A DNA stretch of 33,685 bases, taken from NCBI GenBank assembly GCA_022822525.1, contig JAJEBN010000051.1, forward strand, positions 1 to 33,685. The letters are read 5' to 3'. Of the stretch, positions 7,302-13,747 are shown piece by piece. Source of the DNA: Acidimicrobiia bacterium. GTDB lineage: Bacteria > Actinomycetota > Acidimicrobiia > Acidimicrobiales > Poriferisodalaceae. Each line of letters opens with the position of its first letter. Position 1 is the first letter of the stretch. The notes beneath the pieces were generated by a model, which did no database searches, was not told the origin of the DNA, and saw only the letters and a program-made list of their open reading frames with translations. The translations under genes were made by a program, and so were the position numbers.

Positions 7302-8245
7302 GACGTCTCCGCGTGGGCAGTCTCCGCGTAGGCAGTGTGGCTGATGATCGCATCGATCAGGATCGGCCACAGCGGCTCGGGCAGGTCGTGACCCATGTCG
7401 CCGAGCAGCAGCAGATGTGCGCCGGGCACCAGTTCGGCAGTGCGCTCTCCGCCGTTGGGCAGAATGAGCGTGTCGTCCCGCCCGTGGATCACCAGCGTCG
7501 GCACCCCCAAGCGGCGCAGCGCTTCGGCCCGGGGCGCCGAGCCTCGCACGGCTGCCATCTGGCGGGGGAGTCCCTCGGGATAGAACATGCGGTCGAACGC
7601 CGCAGCCAGGAACCCGGCCATCGCATCAGGGTCGTAGTGACGGCGACTGGACCAGATCTTCGACGACGCCACGCCGCCGGCGATGAACTCGTCCCGATCG
7701 ACCGGCGGCGCAGCGGTCAGCGCTTCGAGCGCCTCGGGCGCCGCCTCGAAGTACCCGCGCTCACCGGTGGTCGACATGATCGAGGTCATCGACAGCACTC
7801 GGTCGGGATGATCGATTGCCATCTGCTGCACGATCATCCCGCCCATCGACACCCCGGCGATATGTGCGGCCCCGATTTCGAGACGGTCGAGCAGTCCGAT
7901 GCCGTCGTTGCCGAAGTCCGACAGCGTGTAGGGCACCGGCGGCACCGGCTCGCCCGCCAAGGCGGCCTTGGTTACTGCCGCCACGTCCACCTCGACCCCG
8001 TCCAAGTGCGTCGACAGGCCGACGTCGCGGTTGTCGAAGCTGATGACGAACCGACCCCGTTCCGCAAGCTGCTCCCGGAAGCCCGCCCGCCAGCCGAGGA
8101 TCTGAGACGAGTATCCGTTCACCAGCAGCAGCGCGGGATCGGCCGGGTCGCCGTGGGTCTCGTAGTACAACTCGATCTCGGTCGGGCCGATCTCATTCGA
8201 GCCGAACTGCTCAGATTCGAATCTGTTGACGGGCGCAATGGGCAT
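7298..8245 (-). CDS. Alpha/beta-fold hydrolase
   Basis: The 315-residue protein has the canonical triad: nucleophile elbow GVSMGG (Ser133), Asp at 257 or 258 in HGRDD, and His286 in GDMGHDLP. LLLVNGYSSQ is the oxyanion region and SFDNRDVGLS is the strand-helix segment common in esterases and meta-cleavage-type hydrolases. A cap region lies at about 165-235. It is first in the minus-strand run with the FMN reductase, FAD hydroxylase and VOC protein, and its stop overlaps the reductase start. An aromatic-pathway hydrolase or esterase is plausible. Its last 11 residues come from a near-perfect 15-bp tandem duplication. Confidence 0.9.
   Translation of the reverse strand: MPIAPVNRFESEQFGSNEIGPTEIELYYETHGDPADPALLLVNGYSSQILGWRAGFREQLAERGRFVISFDNRDVGLSTHLDGVEVDVAAVTKAALAGEPVPPVPYTLSDFGNDGIGLLDRLEIGAAHIAGVSMGGMIVQQMAIDHPDRVLSMTSIMSTTGERGYFEAAPEALEALTAAPPVDRDEFIAGGVASSKIWSSRRHYDPDAMAGFLAAAFDRMFYPEGLPRQMAAVRGSAPRAEALRRLGVPTLVIHGRDDTLILPNGGERTAELVPGAHLLLLGDMGHDLPEPLWPILIDAIISHTAYAETAHAETS
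7305..7334. repeat. 15-bp imperfect tandem duplication at the hydrolase 3' end
   Basis: GTCTCCGCGTGGGCA (7305-7319) is followed immediately by the same unit with one difference (7320-7334). It is in frame and gives the repeated C-terminal peptide TAYAE/TAHAE. It looks like a recent slippage event that lengthened the protein by five residues. Confidence 0.85.
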
Positions 8246-8357
8246 GGCGATGAGTCTGCCTCACGAACCGCTCGCTCAGGCCAATCTCGGCACGCCGTCA
8301 CATCGCTGCAAGCCAGCCAGCACACCGCGGGTCAACGACGTGCCCGGCAGTGTCCTT

Positions 8358-8385
8358 TCGTTCGAACGATGGGGTGCCGTAACGT
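8358..8385 (+). promoter_or_regulatory. Palindromic operator overlapping a probable leaderless promoter
   Basis: A perfect 12-bp palindrome TCGTTCGAACGA (8358-8369) lies in the 147-bp gap between the divergent hydrolase and VOC genes. Downstream, TAACGT (8380-8385) fits TAnnnT and ends 7 nt before the ATG at 8393. With a 17-bp spacer the -35 would fall on 8357-8362, inside the palindrome. A dimeric repressor bound there would block the VOC promoter. The palindrome is seen directly; its role is inference. Confidence 0.5.
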
Positions 8386-8392
8386 TCGGGCT

Positions 8393-8800
8393 ATGCGGCG
8401 CATGCACATCGGACTGCAGGTTGACGACCTCGACGAGTCGATCGAGTTCTACGCACGGCTGTTCGGCTGCGAGCCGACGCTGCGGCGCCCCGACTACGCC
8501 AAGTGGATGCTGGACGACCCCCGAGTCAACTTCTCGCTCGACGTCCACGGCGACGGGCAGCCCGGCTCGGCCCACTACGGCATCCAGGTCGAGTCGCCCG
8601 AAGAGCTCGCAGCGATGCGCGACCACATCGACGCGGCCGACCTGCCCCGCGCCGACCAGGACGACCTGGTGTGCGGCTACCAACTCCAGCACAAGTCCTG
8701 GGTCACCGACCCCAACGGCCTGCGGTGGGAGGCCTTCTTCACCGAAGGCGTGGTGGATGGGGGCTACGGCACCGCCGAGATGCCCGACCCGTCAGGCTAG
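8393..8800 (+). CDS. CadI/ArsI-like VOC family protein
   Basis: The 135-residue single-domain VOC protein resembles CadI/ArsI: MHIGLQVDDLDESIEFYARL at the start, then PDYAKWMLDDPRVNFSL, then SWVTDPNGLRWEAF. Likely metal ligands are His5, His61 and Glu113. ArsI C-As lyases need a vicinal cysteine pair in the loop just before the WVTDP segment; here only one Cys (Cys94, VCGYQ) is present, so arsenic-carbon lyase activity is doubtful. ATG at 8393 is preferred, with another in-frame ATG 9 bp later. The gene has its own divergent promoter with a palindromic site. Its stop codon shares CTAG with the stop of the convergent membrane-protein gene. Confidence 0.8.
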   Translation: MRRMHIGLQVDDLDESIEFYARLFGCEPTLRRPDYAKWMLDDPRVNFSLDVHGDGQPGSAHYGIQVESPEELAAMRDHIDAADLPRADQDDLVCGYQLQHKSWVTDPNGLRWEAFFTEGVVDGGYGTAEMPDPSG

Positions 8801-9765
8801 AAATACGCCACCCGTGACCGGCGGCGACGCGGGTTGAGCGGGTTCGGAATGAACATCGGCGCCGCGGCCTGGTACTGCCGGTAGGAGGGGTACCTCGACG
8901 CCGAGATTCGCTCGGTCAGCCGTGTCGAGACAGCGAACAGCAGCAGCAGCACCAGGCAGCCACCTGCGGTCCAGTGCCACAGGTCGCCCGACGCGGAGAC
9001 GGCATACAGGTAGAACACCAGCCACATGCCTTGCTCGGCGGTGCAGTTGGGGTGGCGGCACCAGCGAAACAGCCCCGTGTCCAAGAACGGTTTCGCCACC
9101 GGCTCGCCCGCCGCGATCCGCCGCTGCTTGTCCTGCTGGAAGCGCCACATCTGCTGGTCGGCGACGATCTCGATCGCCAGCAGCGTCACGAACGCACCGG
9201 TCGCGACGTAGTCCAGCCAGCCGAACGGCTCATCGGCGTGCACCCACGCCTGGTGGACCGGCGAGGTGAACCACCACACGAGCAACATCTGGCCGAACGA
9301 CACGAACAGCACGTTGAATGCCTGGAATCCCGCCTCGCCGAGCCGCACGCCGAGAAATCGCTGTTGGCCGATCAGCTCGCGCAGGTAGGTCCACCGGTAG
9401 TCCTCGCTGTCGGCCCGCCACCCGGCCCTGCGGATCAGGTTGAAGGTGAGCCGGCCGCCCCACAGGCACGCCAGCGCGGTCATCACGGTGATCCGGGCAG
9501 AGCCGAAGCCCGCATCGGCAAGCACGATCCCGCAATACAGCGCCGGCACGATCGACCACAGCCGATCCACCCAAGAGGCGTCCCGCGTCAGTATCGACGC
9601 CATCCAGCTCAGCACCGACAGCGCCGCGCACACACCCAGCGCCAAGCCGTACGGCGTCCCGACGAGGGGATGGTCGATGTCGGGATAGACGGTCGCTGCG
9701 AGCACCGCCGCCACCACGCCGATGGCGACAACCCCCGCCACACCCGCCGGACCGACCCGGATCAT
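8797..9765 (-). CDS. DUF1295 membrane protein (steroid 5-alpha-reductase-like)
   Basis: The 322-residue integral membrane protein has about 7-8 hydrophobic segments. Family signatures are SWVDRLWSIVPALY, the GGRLTFNLIRR segment, EDYRWTYLRE, and ADQQMWRFQ followed by GLFRWCRHPNCTAEQ. The last is the NADPH-binding HP motif shared by DUF1295 and isoprenylcysteine methyltransferase/steroid reductase relatives. The reaction is unproven. Starts at 9765 (ATG) or 9801 (ATG) are both possible; neither has a strong ribosome-binding site. It lies about 84 bp downstream of the SH3-like gene's stop on the same strand, so co-transcription is possible. Confidence 0.88.
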   Translation of the reverse strand: MIRVGPAGVAGVVAIGVVAAVLAATVYPDIDHPLVGTPYGLALGVCAALSVLSWMASILTRDASWVDRLWSIVPALYCGIVLADAGFGSARITVMTALACLWGGRLTFNLIRRAGWRADSEDYRWTYLRELIGQQRFLGVRLGEAGFQAFNVLFVSFGQMLLVWWFTSPVHQAWVHADEPFGWLDYVATGAFVTLLAIEIVADQQMWRFQQDKQRRIAAGEPVAKPFLDTGLFRWCRHPNCTAEQGMWLVFYLYAVSASGDLWHWTAGGCLVLLLLFAVSTRLTERISASRYPSYRQYQAAAPMFIPNPLNPRRRRSRVAYF

Positions 9766-9849
9766 GGCGCTACCCGCGTGCCCGCTCGCAGGTCGTCGCA
9801 TCGGCCGGGGCGACCCCGCGCCCCCGACGACGGCCGTCTGGGTCGAGGT

Positions 9850-10761
9850 TCAGTTGCAAAGCCCGTCGGCGCTCACGCCGCGTTCGCTGAAGCACATCAG
9901 CGTGCCCTCCACGTTGCGCAGCGCGAAGCCCGCACCGCCGTCGCCTGCCTGGGCGAACACGCGCAGCCGCAGACCCCGCACTGAGTCATCGGGCAGTCCG
10001 ACCACATCCATCGTGATTCCTGAGACCACGCCCACCACGGGTGCTCCCGAAATCCTGATCCGCGGCTCGGGTTCCTCGGGTGCCAGCGCGTTGGCCACGA
10101 GCTGCCCGAGCCCGGTCAGCGTGTCCGCGCTCGGCGATTCGCCCAAGATGGCGGCGACTTGCGGCGTCGCATCGAACGTCGTGCCCAGCGGCGCCACGTA
10201 CTCGCTGCTGACCCAGCCGACCGTCTCATCCACCTGCACTTCGAGCCAGACCGTGCCCGACTGCGAGCGTGTCGTGCCGGTGGGCACGATGCCGGTCGCC
10301 TGGGAGTCCAGCCGGTCGACCACTTGGCCCTCGGGTGCGTTGCGCAGGTTCAGGTTGCTGTCATGGCCGATGCCCACCACCGACAGCACCAGCGGACCGG
10401 GCTCTTCGGCGGCCATGTCGGACTCCGCAGCGGTGGTCGCCGTGACGATCTGCTGTGCGGCGGCGGTCGTGGGTGTCGGCGGCAGGGTCTGCACAGGGCC
10501 CAGGGTGGTGGTGGTGCGCACCGTCGGTGTCGTGGCCGGTGCCGGTGCCGGTGCCGCTGTCGTGGCGGCCGCGGTCGCCGGCTCCGCTGTCTGGGTGTCG
10601 CCGGCGTCGTCATCGTCGACGGCGAGCACCAGTGCGACGATCGCCACGACCAGCGCCAGCAGCGAGATGCCGAGCGGAAGCCGATCTCGCATCGCGATGA
10701 GCCCTTCACCGGGCGGGCGTCCGCCGTCTGGAGGACCTGGGAAATCAATTGGATCGGTCAT
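9850..10761 (-). CDS. Membrane-anchored SH3-like domain protein
   Basis: The 303-residue protein has a Pro/Gly-rich cytoplasmic start, one transmembrane helix (about 30-48, ISLLALVVAIVALVLAV), and a long Thr/Ala/Pro-rich linker to about residue 125. An SH3b-like module follows: LNLRNAPEGQVVDRL, then WLEVQVDETVGWVSSEYVAPL. SH3b modules outside the cell usually bind peptidoglycan. The rest contains no recognised domain; the final residues hold two Cys (in LMCFSE and DGLCN) that could form a disulfide. The start is an ATG 5 bp after the FxsA stop, so the two genes form an operon. Probable role: a cell-wall-associated protein of unknown function. Confidence 0.8.
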   Translation of the reverse strand: MTDPIDFPGPPDGGRPPGEGLIAMRDRLPLGISLLALVVAIVALVLAVDDDDAGDTQTAEPATAAATTAAPAPAPATTPTVRTTTTLGPVQTLPPTPTTAAAQQIVTATTAAESDMAAEEPGPLVLSVVGIGHDSNLNLRNAPEGQVVDRLDSQATGIVPTGTTRSQSGTVWLEVQVDETVGWVSSEYVAPLGTTFDATPQVAAILGESPSADTLTGLGQLVANALAPEEPEPRIRISGAPVVGVVSGITMDVVGLPDDSVRGLRLRVFAQAGDGGAGFALRNVEGTLMCFSERGVSADGLCN

Positions 10762-10766
10762 TCGTG

Positions 10767-11261
10767 TCAGTCGTCCATGTCTGTCGAGTAGCTGTCGGCG
10801 TCGAAGGTGGGACCCGAACGGCGGTGCCCACCAGGTGTGCCCGGCGCACCGGTCCAGCCGGCGGCCGTGATGCGTTTGGAATATCGGCGCACCAGCACCG
10901 AGCGTACGGCTATGCGGGTCGGCGGGAAGAGCAATACCAGGCCGACCGCGTCGGTCAGGAAACCCGGTGTCAGCATGAGCGCGCCCGCTACCAGGATCAA
11001 TACCCCGTCGACCAGCTCGTTGGCGGGGAGCTCTCCCCGTTCGAGGCGGGTGCGGATCTGGTTCAGCACGCCGAGCCCAGATCGGCGCACCATCCAAGCG
11101 CCGACTACCGAGACGGCCAGCAAGAGGAGGATCGTCTGGCCGACCCCCAGCCCGCCGGCCACCTGCACGATCACATAGAGCTCCACCAGCGGCACCGACA
11201 CGAGCAGAAGAATCAGCACCGCCAGCACGCCGCCCACCCTACGGCCGCCCGGCAAGCGCAC
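10767..11261 (-). CDS. fxsA: FxsA family membrane protein
   Basis: The 164-residue protein has the FxsA pattern: N-terminal membrane helices (LAVLILLLVSVPLVELYVIV and a second at about 43-58), VGAWMVRRSGLGVL, then ELPANELVDGVLILVAGALM with LTPGFLTDAVGLVLLFPPTR. A hydrophilic tail follows. E. coli FxsA relieves F-plasmid exclusion of phage T7 when overproduced; the normal role is unknown. The start is a GTG at 11261; another GTG at 11237 would shorten it by eight residues. It sits upstream of the SH3-like gene with a 5-bp gap. Confidence 0.9.
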   Translation of the reverse strand: MRLPGGRRVGGVLAVLILLLVSVPLVELYVIVQVAGGLGVGQTILLLLAVSVVGAWMVRRSGLGVLNQIRTRLERGELPANELVDGVLILVAGALMLTPGFLTDAVGLVLLFPPTRIAVRSVLVRRYSKRITAAGWTGAPGTPGGHRRSGPTFDADSYSTDMDD

Positions 11262-11289
11262 TCAGTCGGGTCCCGCCAGGCACCCAGAT

Positions 11290-11420
11290 TCACGCGGCGG
11301 GGTTGACGAGTCGCCCGACGAAGAGCACGGCCTGGGTCTCGCGGTGAACGCCATGGCCGTCGCTGCGGCCGCTTCGGTGCGCTTCTCGTCGACGATCACC
11401 GTGGCGCTGTGCAGCGCTGA
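11290..11420 (-). pseudogene. Serpin (serine protease inhibitor) C-terminal remnant, frameshifted and deleted
   Basis: One minus-strand frame reads ALHSATVIVDEKRTEAAAATA (11417 to about 11355), which matches the serpin hinge consensus (HKA.V.VDE.GTEAAAAT). The next frame ends RETQAVLFVGRLVNPAA followed by a stop (11292-11290), which matches the serpin C-terminal strand (GxxLFxGRVxxP). Intact serpins have about 25-30 residues between these blocks, including the reactive-centre loop and the HPFLFxI strand. Here they are almost adjacent and in different frames, so a deletion plus frameshift removed the inhibitory loop. No N-terminal serpin sequence was found upstream, where the CoA-transferase gene ends. 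Non-functional relic. Confidence 0.72.
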
Positions 11421-11495
11421 TGGCCGAGGCCTCCACGCCCTTCGCCTTCGGTCTGCCCGCCGGCTTCGACCTCGACGAATGCAGCGACAACGACC

Positions 11496-12209
11496 TCAAC
11501 GACTGGATCGGGTGGATCGGGGCTCAGATCCGCCCCGATTTGTGGCGACGGCTCCGGGGCGTGCGTCGCGCAGCGGCGCGTCGGTGCGCGCGGCGACCTC
11601 GTCGAACGACCAGCCGGGCGCGATCTCAACTGCCGCAAAGCCTTCCGGCGTCACGTCGACCACAGCGAGATCTGTGTAGATGCGGCTCACCACCCCCGCG
11701 CCGGTCAGCGGGTACGTGCATTTCTCGACCAGCTTGGGTGTGCCGTCACGTGTGCAGTGCGTCGTCATGACCCGCACGACCCGAACACCCGACACCAGAT
11801 CCATCGCTCCGCCGACGGCGGGGATGGCATCGGACTGACCCGTCGACCAGTTCGCGAGATCGCCGTTGGCGGCCACCTCCATGGCGCCGAGGACGCACAG
11901 GTCCAGGTGCCCGCCGCGGACCATCGCGAAGCTGTCGGCGTGATGGAAGTAGGCGGCGCCGGGGTTGGCGGTGACCGGCTTCTTGCCGGCATTGATGAGC
12001 TCGGGATCCACGGCATCAGGCGCCGGTGCCGGCCCCATCCCCAACAGGCCATTCTCGGTATGCAGCACGATCTCGCGCCCCTCGGGCACGTACTGCGCGA
12101 TCAGCTCGGGCATGCCGATGCCCAGGTTCACATAGGAACCGTCAGCGATGTCCTGCGCGGCGCGCTCGGCAATCTGGTCTCGCGTCAGGCCCGGCGGCGG
12201 TGTGCTCAT
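11496..12209 (-). CDS. 3-oxoacid CoA-transferase subunit B
   Basis: The 237-residue protein has the family II glutamate motif ENGLLGMGP (51-59); Glu52 should form the covalent CoA thioester. VNLGIGMPELIAQYVPEG near the start and VVDVTPEGF near the end are typical of the beta subunit of succinyl-CoA:3-oxoacid or 3-oxoadipate CoA-transferases. Its ATG at 12209 overlaps the subunit A stop (ATGA). The substrate cannot be separated between acetoacetate and 3-oxoadipate. The last roughly 20 residues are Arg/Ser-rich and unlike the family, and a serpin relic follows, so the 3' end may have been altered by a rearrangement. Confidence 0.92.
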   Translation of the reverse strand: MSTPPPGLTRDQIAERAAQDIADGSYVNLGIGMPELIAQYVPEGREIVLHTENGLLGMGPAPAPDAVDPELINAGKKPVTANPGAAYFHHADSFAMVRGGHLDLCVLGAMEVAANGDLANWSTGQSDAIPAVGGAMDLVSGVRVVRVMTTHCTRDGTPKLVEKCTYPLTGAGVVSRIYTDLAVVDVTPEGFAAVEIAPGWSFDEVAARTDAPLRDARPGAVATNRGGSEPRSTRSSR

Positions 12210-12916
12210 GGATAGTGCGCTCCCTGGGCGACCAGGTCGAATTCTTGTGCAGGATCGGCGATGTGCACGACGCGGTTGACGAAGATCCCCGGCGTGACGA
12301 CCGTCTCGGGGTCGAGCGAGCCCGGCGCACCCACCGTCGCAGCCTGCACCACCGTCGTCTGTGCGGCCATGGCCATGATTGGCCCGAAGTTGCGGGCCGT
12401 CTTGTTGAACAGCAGGTTCCCGTGCCAGTCGGCTGCGCCGGCCTTGATCAGCGCCCAGTCGGCCCTCAGCGCGTGCTCGAGCACGTGGGGCACGCCGTCG
12501 AATGACCGCTGCTCTTTGCCGTCGGCCAGCTCGGTCGCGGCCCCCGTCGGGGTGTAGAAGGCGGGGATGCCCGCCCCGCCGGCCCGGATGCGCTCGGCGA
12601 GGGTGCCCTGGGGGACCAGCTCGAGCTCGATGCGCCCGGCCCGGTAGTCGTCGGCAAACACAGTCGAGTTCGAGCTGCGCGGGTACGAGCCGACGATCTT
12701 GGCCACCCGGCCGCACCGGATGAGCGCCGCCAGCCCGACCTGCCCGTTGCCGGCGTTGTTGGAGATGACCGTCAAGTCCGAGGCACCCTGGTCGATCAGG
12801 GCGTGGACGAGCTCGATCGGGCTGCCGGCCTCACCGAAGCCGCCGATCATCACCGTCTCGCCATCGGCGATCTCCGCAACGGCCTCCGCTGCGCTCGCGA
12901 CCCGCTTGTCGATCAT
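12206..12916 (-). CDS. 3-oxoacid CoA-transferase subunit A
   Basis: The 236-residue alpha subunit has the CoA-binding GGFGEAG motif (25-31), SNNAGNGQVGL near 52-62 and LVPQGTLAERIRAGGAGIPAF, plus FDGVPHVLEHALRADWALIK, all typical of ScoA/PcaI/AtoD-like proteins. With subunit B it transfers CoA from succinyl-CoA to a 3-oxoacid, linking the upstream enzymes to acetyl-CoA production. It starts with ATG 18 bp after the stop of the ABM monooxygenase and overlaps subunit B by 4 bp. I give no gene symbol because the substrate is not clear from the sequence. Confidence 0.93.
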   Translation of the reverse strand: MIDKRVASAAEAVAEIADGETVMIGGFGEAGSPIELVHALIDQGASDLTVISNNAGNGQVGLAALIRCGRVAKIVGSYPRSSNSTVFADDYRAGRIELELVPQGTLAERIRAGGAGIPAFYTPTGAATELADGKEQRSFDGVPHVLEHALRADWALIKAGAADWHGNLLFNKTARNFGPIMAMAAQTTVVQAATVGAPGSLDPETVVTPGIFVNRVVHIADPAQEFDLVAQGAHYP

Positions 12917-12934
12917 CGTGCCCGCCGCATCGCG

Positions 12935-13240
12935 CTACAGATCGAGCCCGATGGCCGCGACCGGCGTCGTCATCTGCATCTGCGGGGGAGACCCCATCAG
13001 CGGCCCGAACGCCGCCATCGCCTCCTGCATTGCCGGCGTCTGACCGTGGTGCTGCATCGACTCCGCATCGCTCATCAACGCGAAGAACCAGAACGTGTTT
13101 CCCTCGCCTCGGTGGTACGAGTAGATCTCCACGCCCGGCTCGTCGCGGGCGGCCTCGACCATCGAGGCCAGCACGGCCTCCATCTCGTCGGCCTTGCCGT
13201 CCTGGCAGTCGAAGCTGCCGATCACTGTTGCCTTGCCCAT
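12935..13240 (-). CDS. Antibiotic biosynthesis monooxygenase (ABM) superfamily protein
   Basis: The 101-residue protein has the dimeric alpha+beta barrel pattern of ABM/YgiN-like proteins: ADEMEAVLASMVEAARDEPG, then YSYHRGEGNTFWFFALMSDAES, then QTPAMQEAMAAFGPLM. Members include cofactor-free quinol monooxygenases and heme-degrading enzymes; many have unknown substrates. GAGGAG lies 8-9 bp before the ATG at 13240. It is the fourth gene of the minus-strand run, between the cupin and the CoA-transferase. Confidence 0.85.
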   Translation of the reverse strand: MGKATVIGSFDCQDGKADEMEAVLASMVEAARDEPGVEIYSYHRGEGNTFWFFALMSDAESMQHHGQTPAMQEAMAAFGPLMGSPPQMQMTTPVAAIGLDL

Positions 13241-13300
13241 CGCCGCGCTCCTCGGTTGTTCGGGGTGTCCCCGGCTGAGTCTGCCTGCGCGCCGTCGGCG

Positions 13301-13675
13301 TCAGGCGCGCCAAGCAGACGGGTCGGTGTCGTCACCCAGCACTGCGAACGCCACCGTGGCGCCGTCGGGGATGAACCGCGACTTGTGGCCCTGGCCGTCC
13401 AAGTCGTCGGCAAGCAGCGCATCGCCGGTGCCGATGTGACGCACCGTCCCGTCGCCGGCCTCGACTTCGAGCTCGCCGCCGAGGGGGATGACCAGCTGCC
13501 GGCGAGGAGCGTTGTGGAAGTCCATGTCGAGTGCCGGCTGGCCGGTGCGAAAGATGACGCCTTCGATCTGCAGCACTGGTGTCTCGTCGCCGCGCTCGCC
13601 CCGAGTCGTGGCGATCTGCAGATCCTCGAACGTGGTCTGGCCGTCTGCGCCGGTGCGCATCCAGGTGATCTTCAT
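13301..13675 (-). CDS. Cupin-fold protein
   Basis: The 124-residue protein has a single cupin-like barrel: TGQPALDMDFHNAPRRQLVIPLGGELEVEAGDG is motif 1-like (described in part), and IGTGDALLADDLDGQGHKSRF is motif 2-like. The metal ligands are only partly conserved: one His in FHNAP and one in GHKS. It may bind a ligand or metal or have isomerase activity; no specific function is recognised. CAGGAGC lies about 10 bp before the ATG. It is third in the minus-strand run, 72 bp after the amidase stop. Confidence 0.75.
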   Translation of the reverse strand: MKITWMRTGADGQTTFEDLQIATTRGERGDETPVLQIEGVIFRTGQPALDMDFHNAPRRQLVIPLGGELEVEAGDGTVRHIGTGDALLADDLDGQGHKSRFIPDGATVAFAVLGDDTDPSAWRA

Positions 13676-13747
13676 GGGCGAATGCTCCTGATCTCGTCGC
13701 CGTTGGTCTGACGCTGGCCGCTCGGGCAGCTCATCGCACGCTGCCGT

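Noticed and set aside
5685..7331. 548-codon plus-strand frame opposite the FAD hydroxylase and FMN reductase
   Set aside because: It is a mirror frame of two genes with clear catalytic motifs, with repetitive Arg/His/Gln composition.
11344..11770. Plus-strand frames over the serpin relic and the end of CoA-transferase subunit B
   Set aside because: They are antisense to a gene with clear motifs and to the serpin relic; the sequences are Arg/Pro/Ser-rich without similarity I can see.
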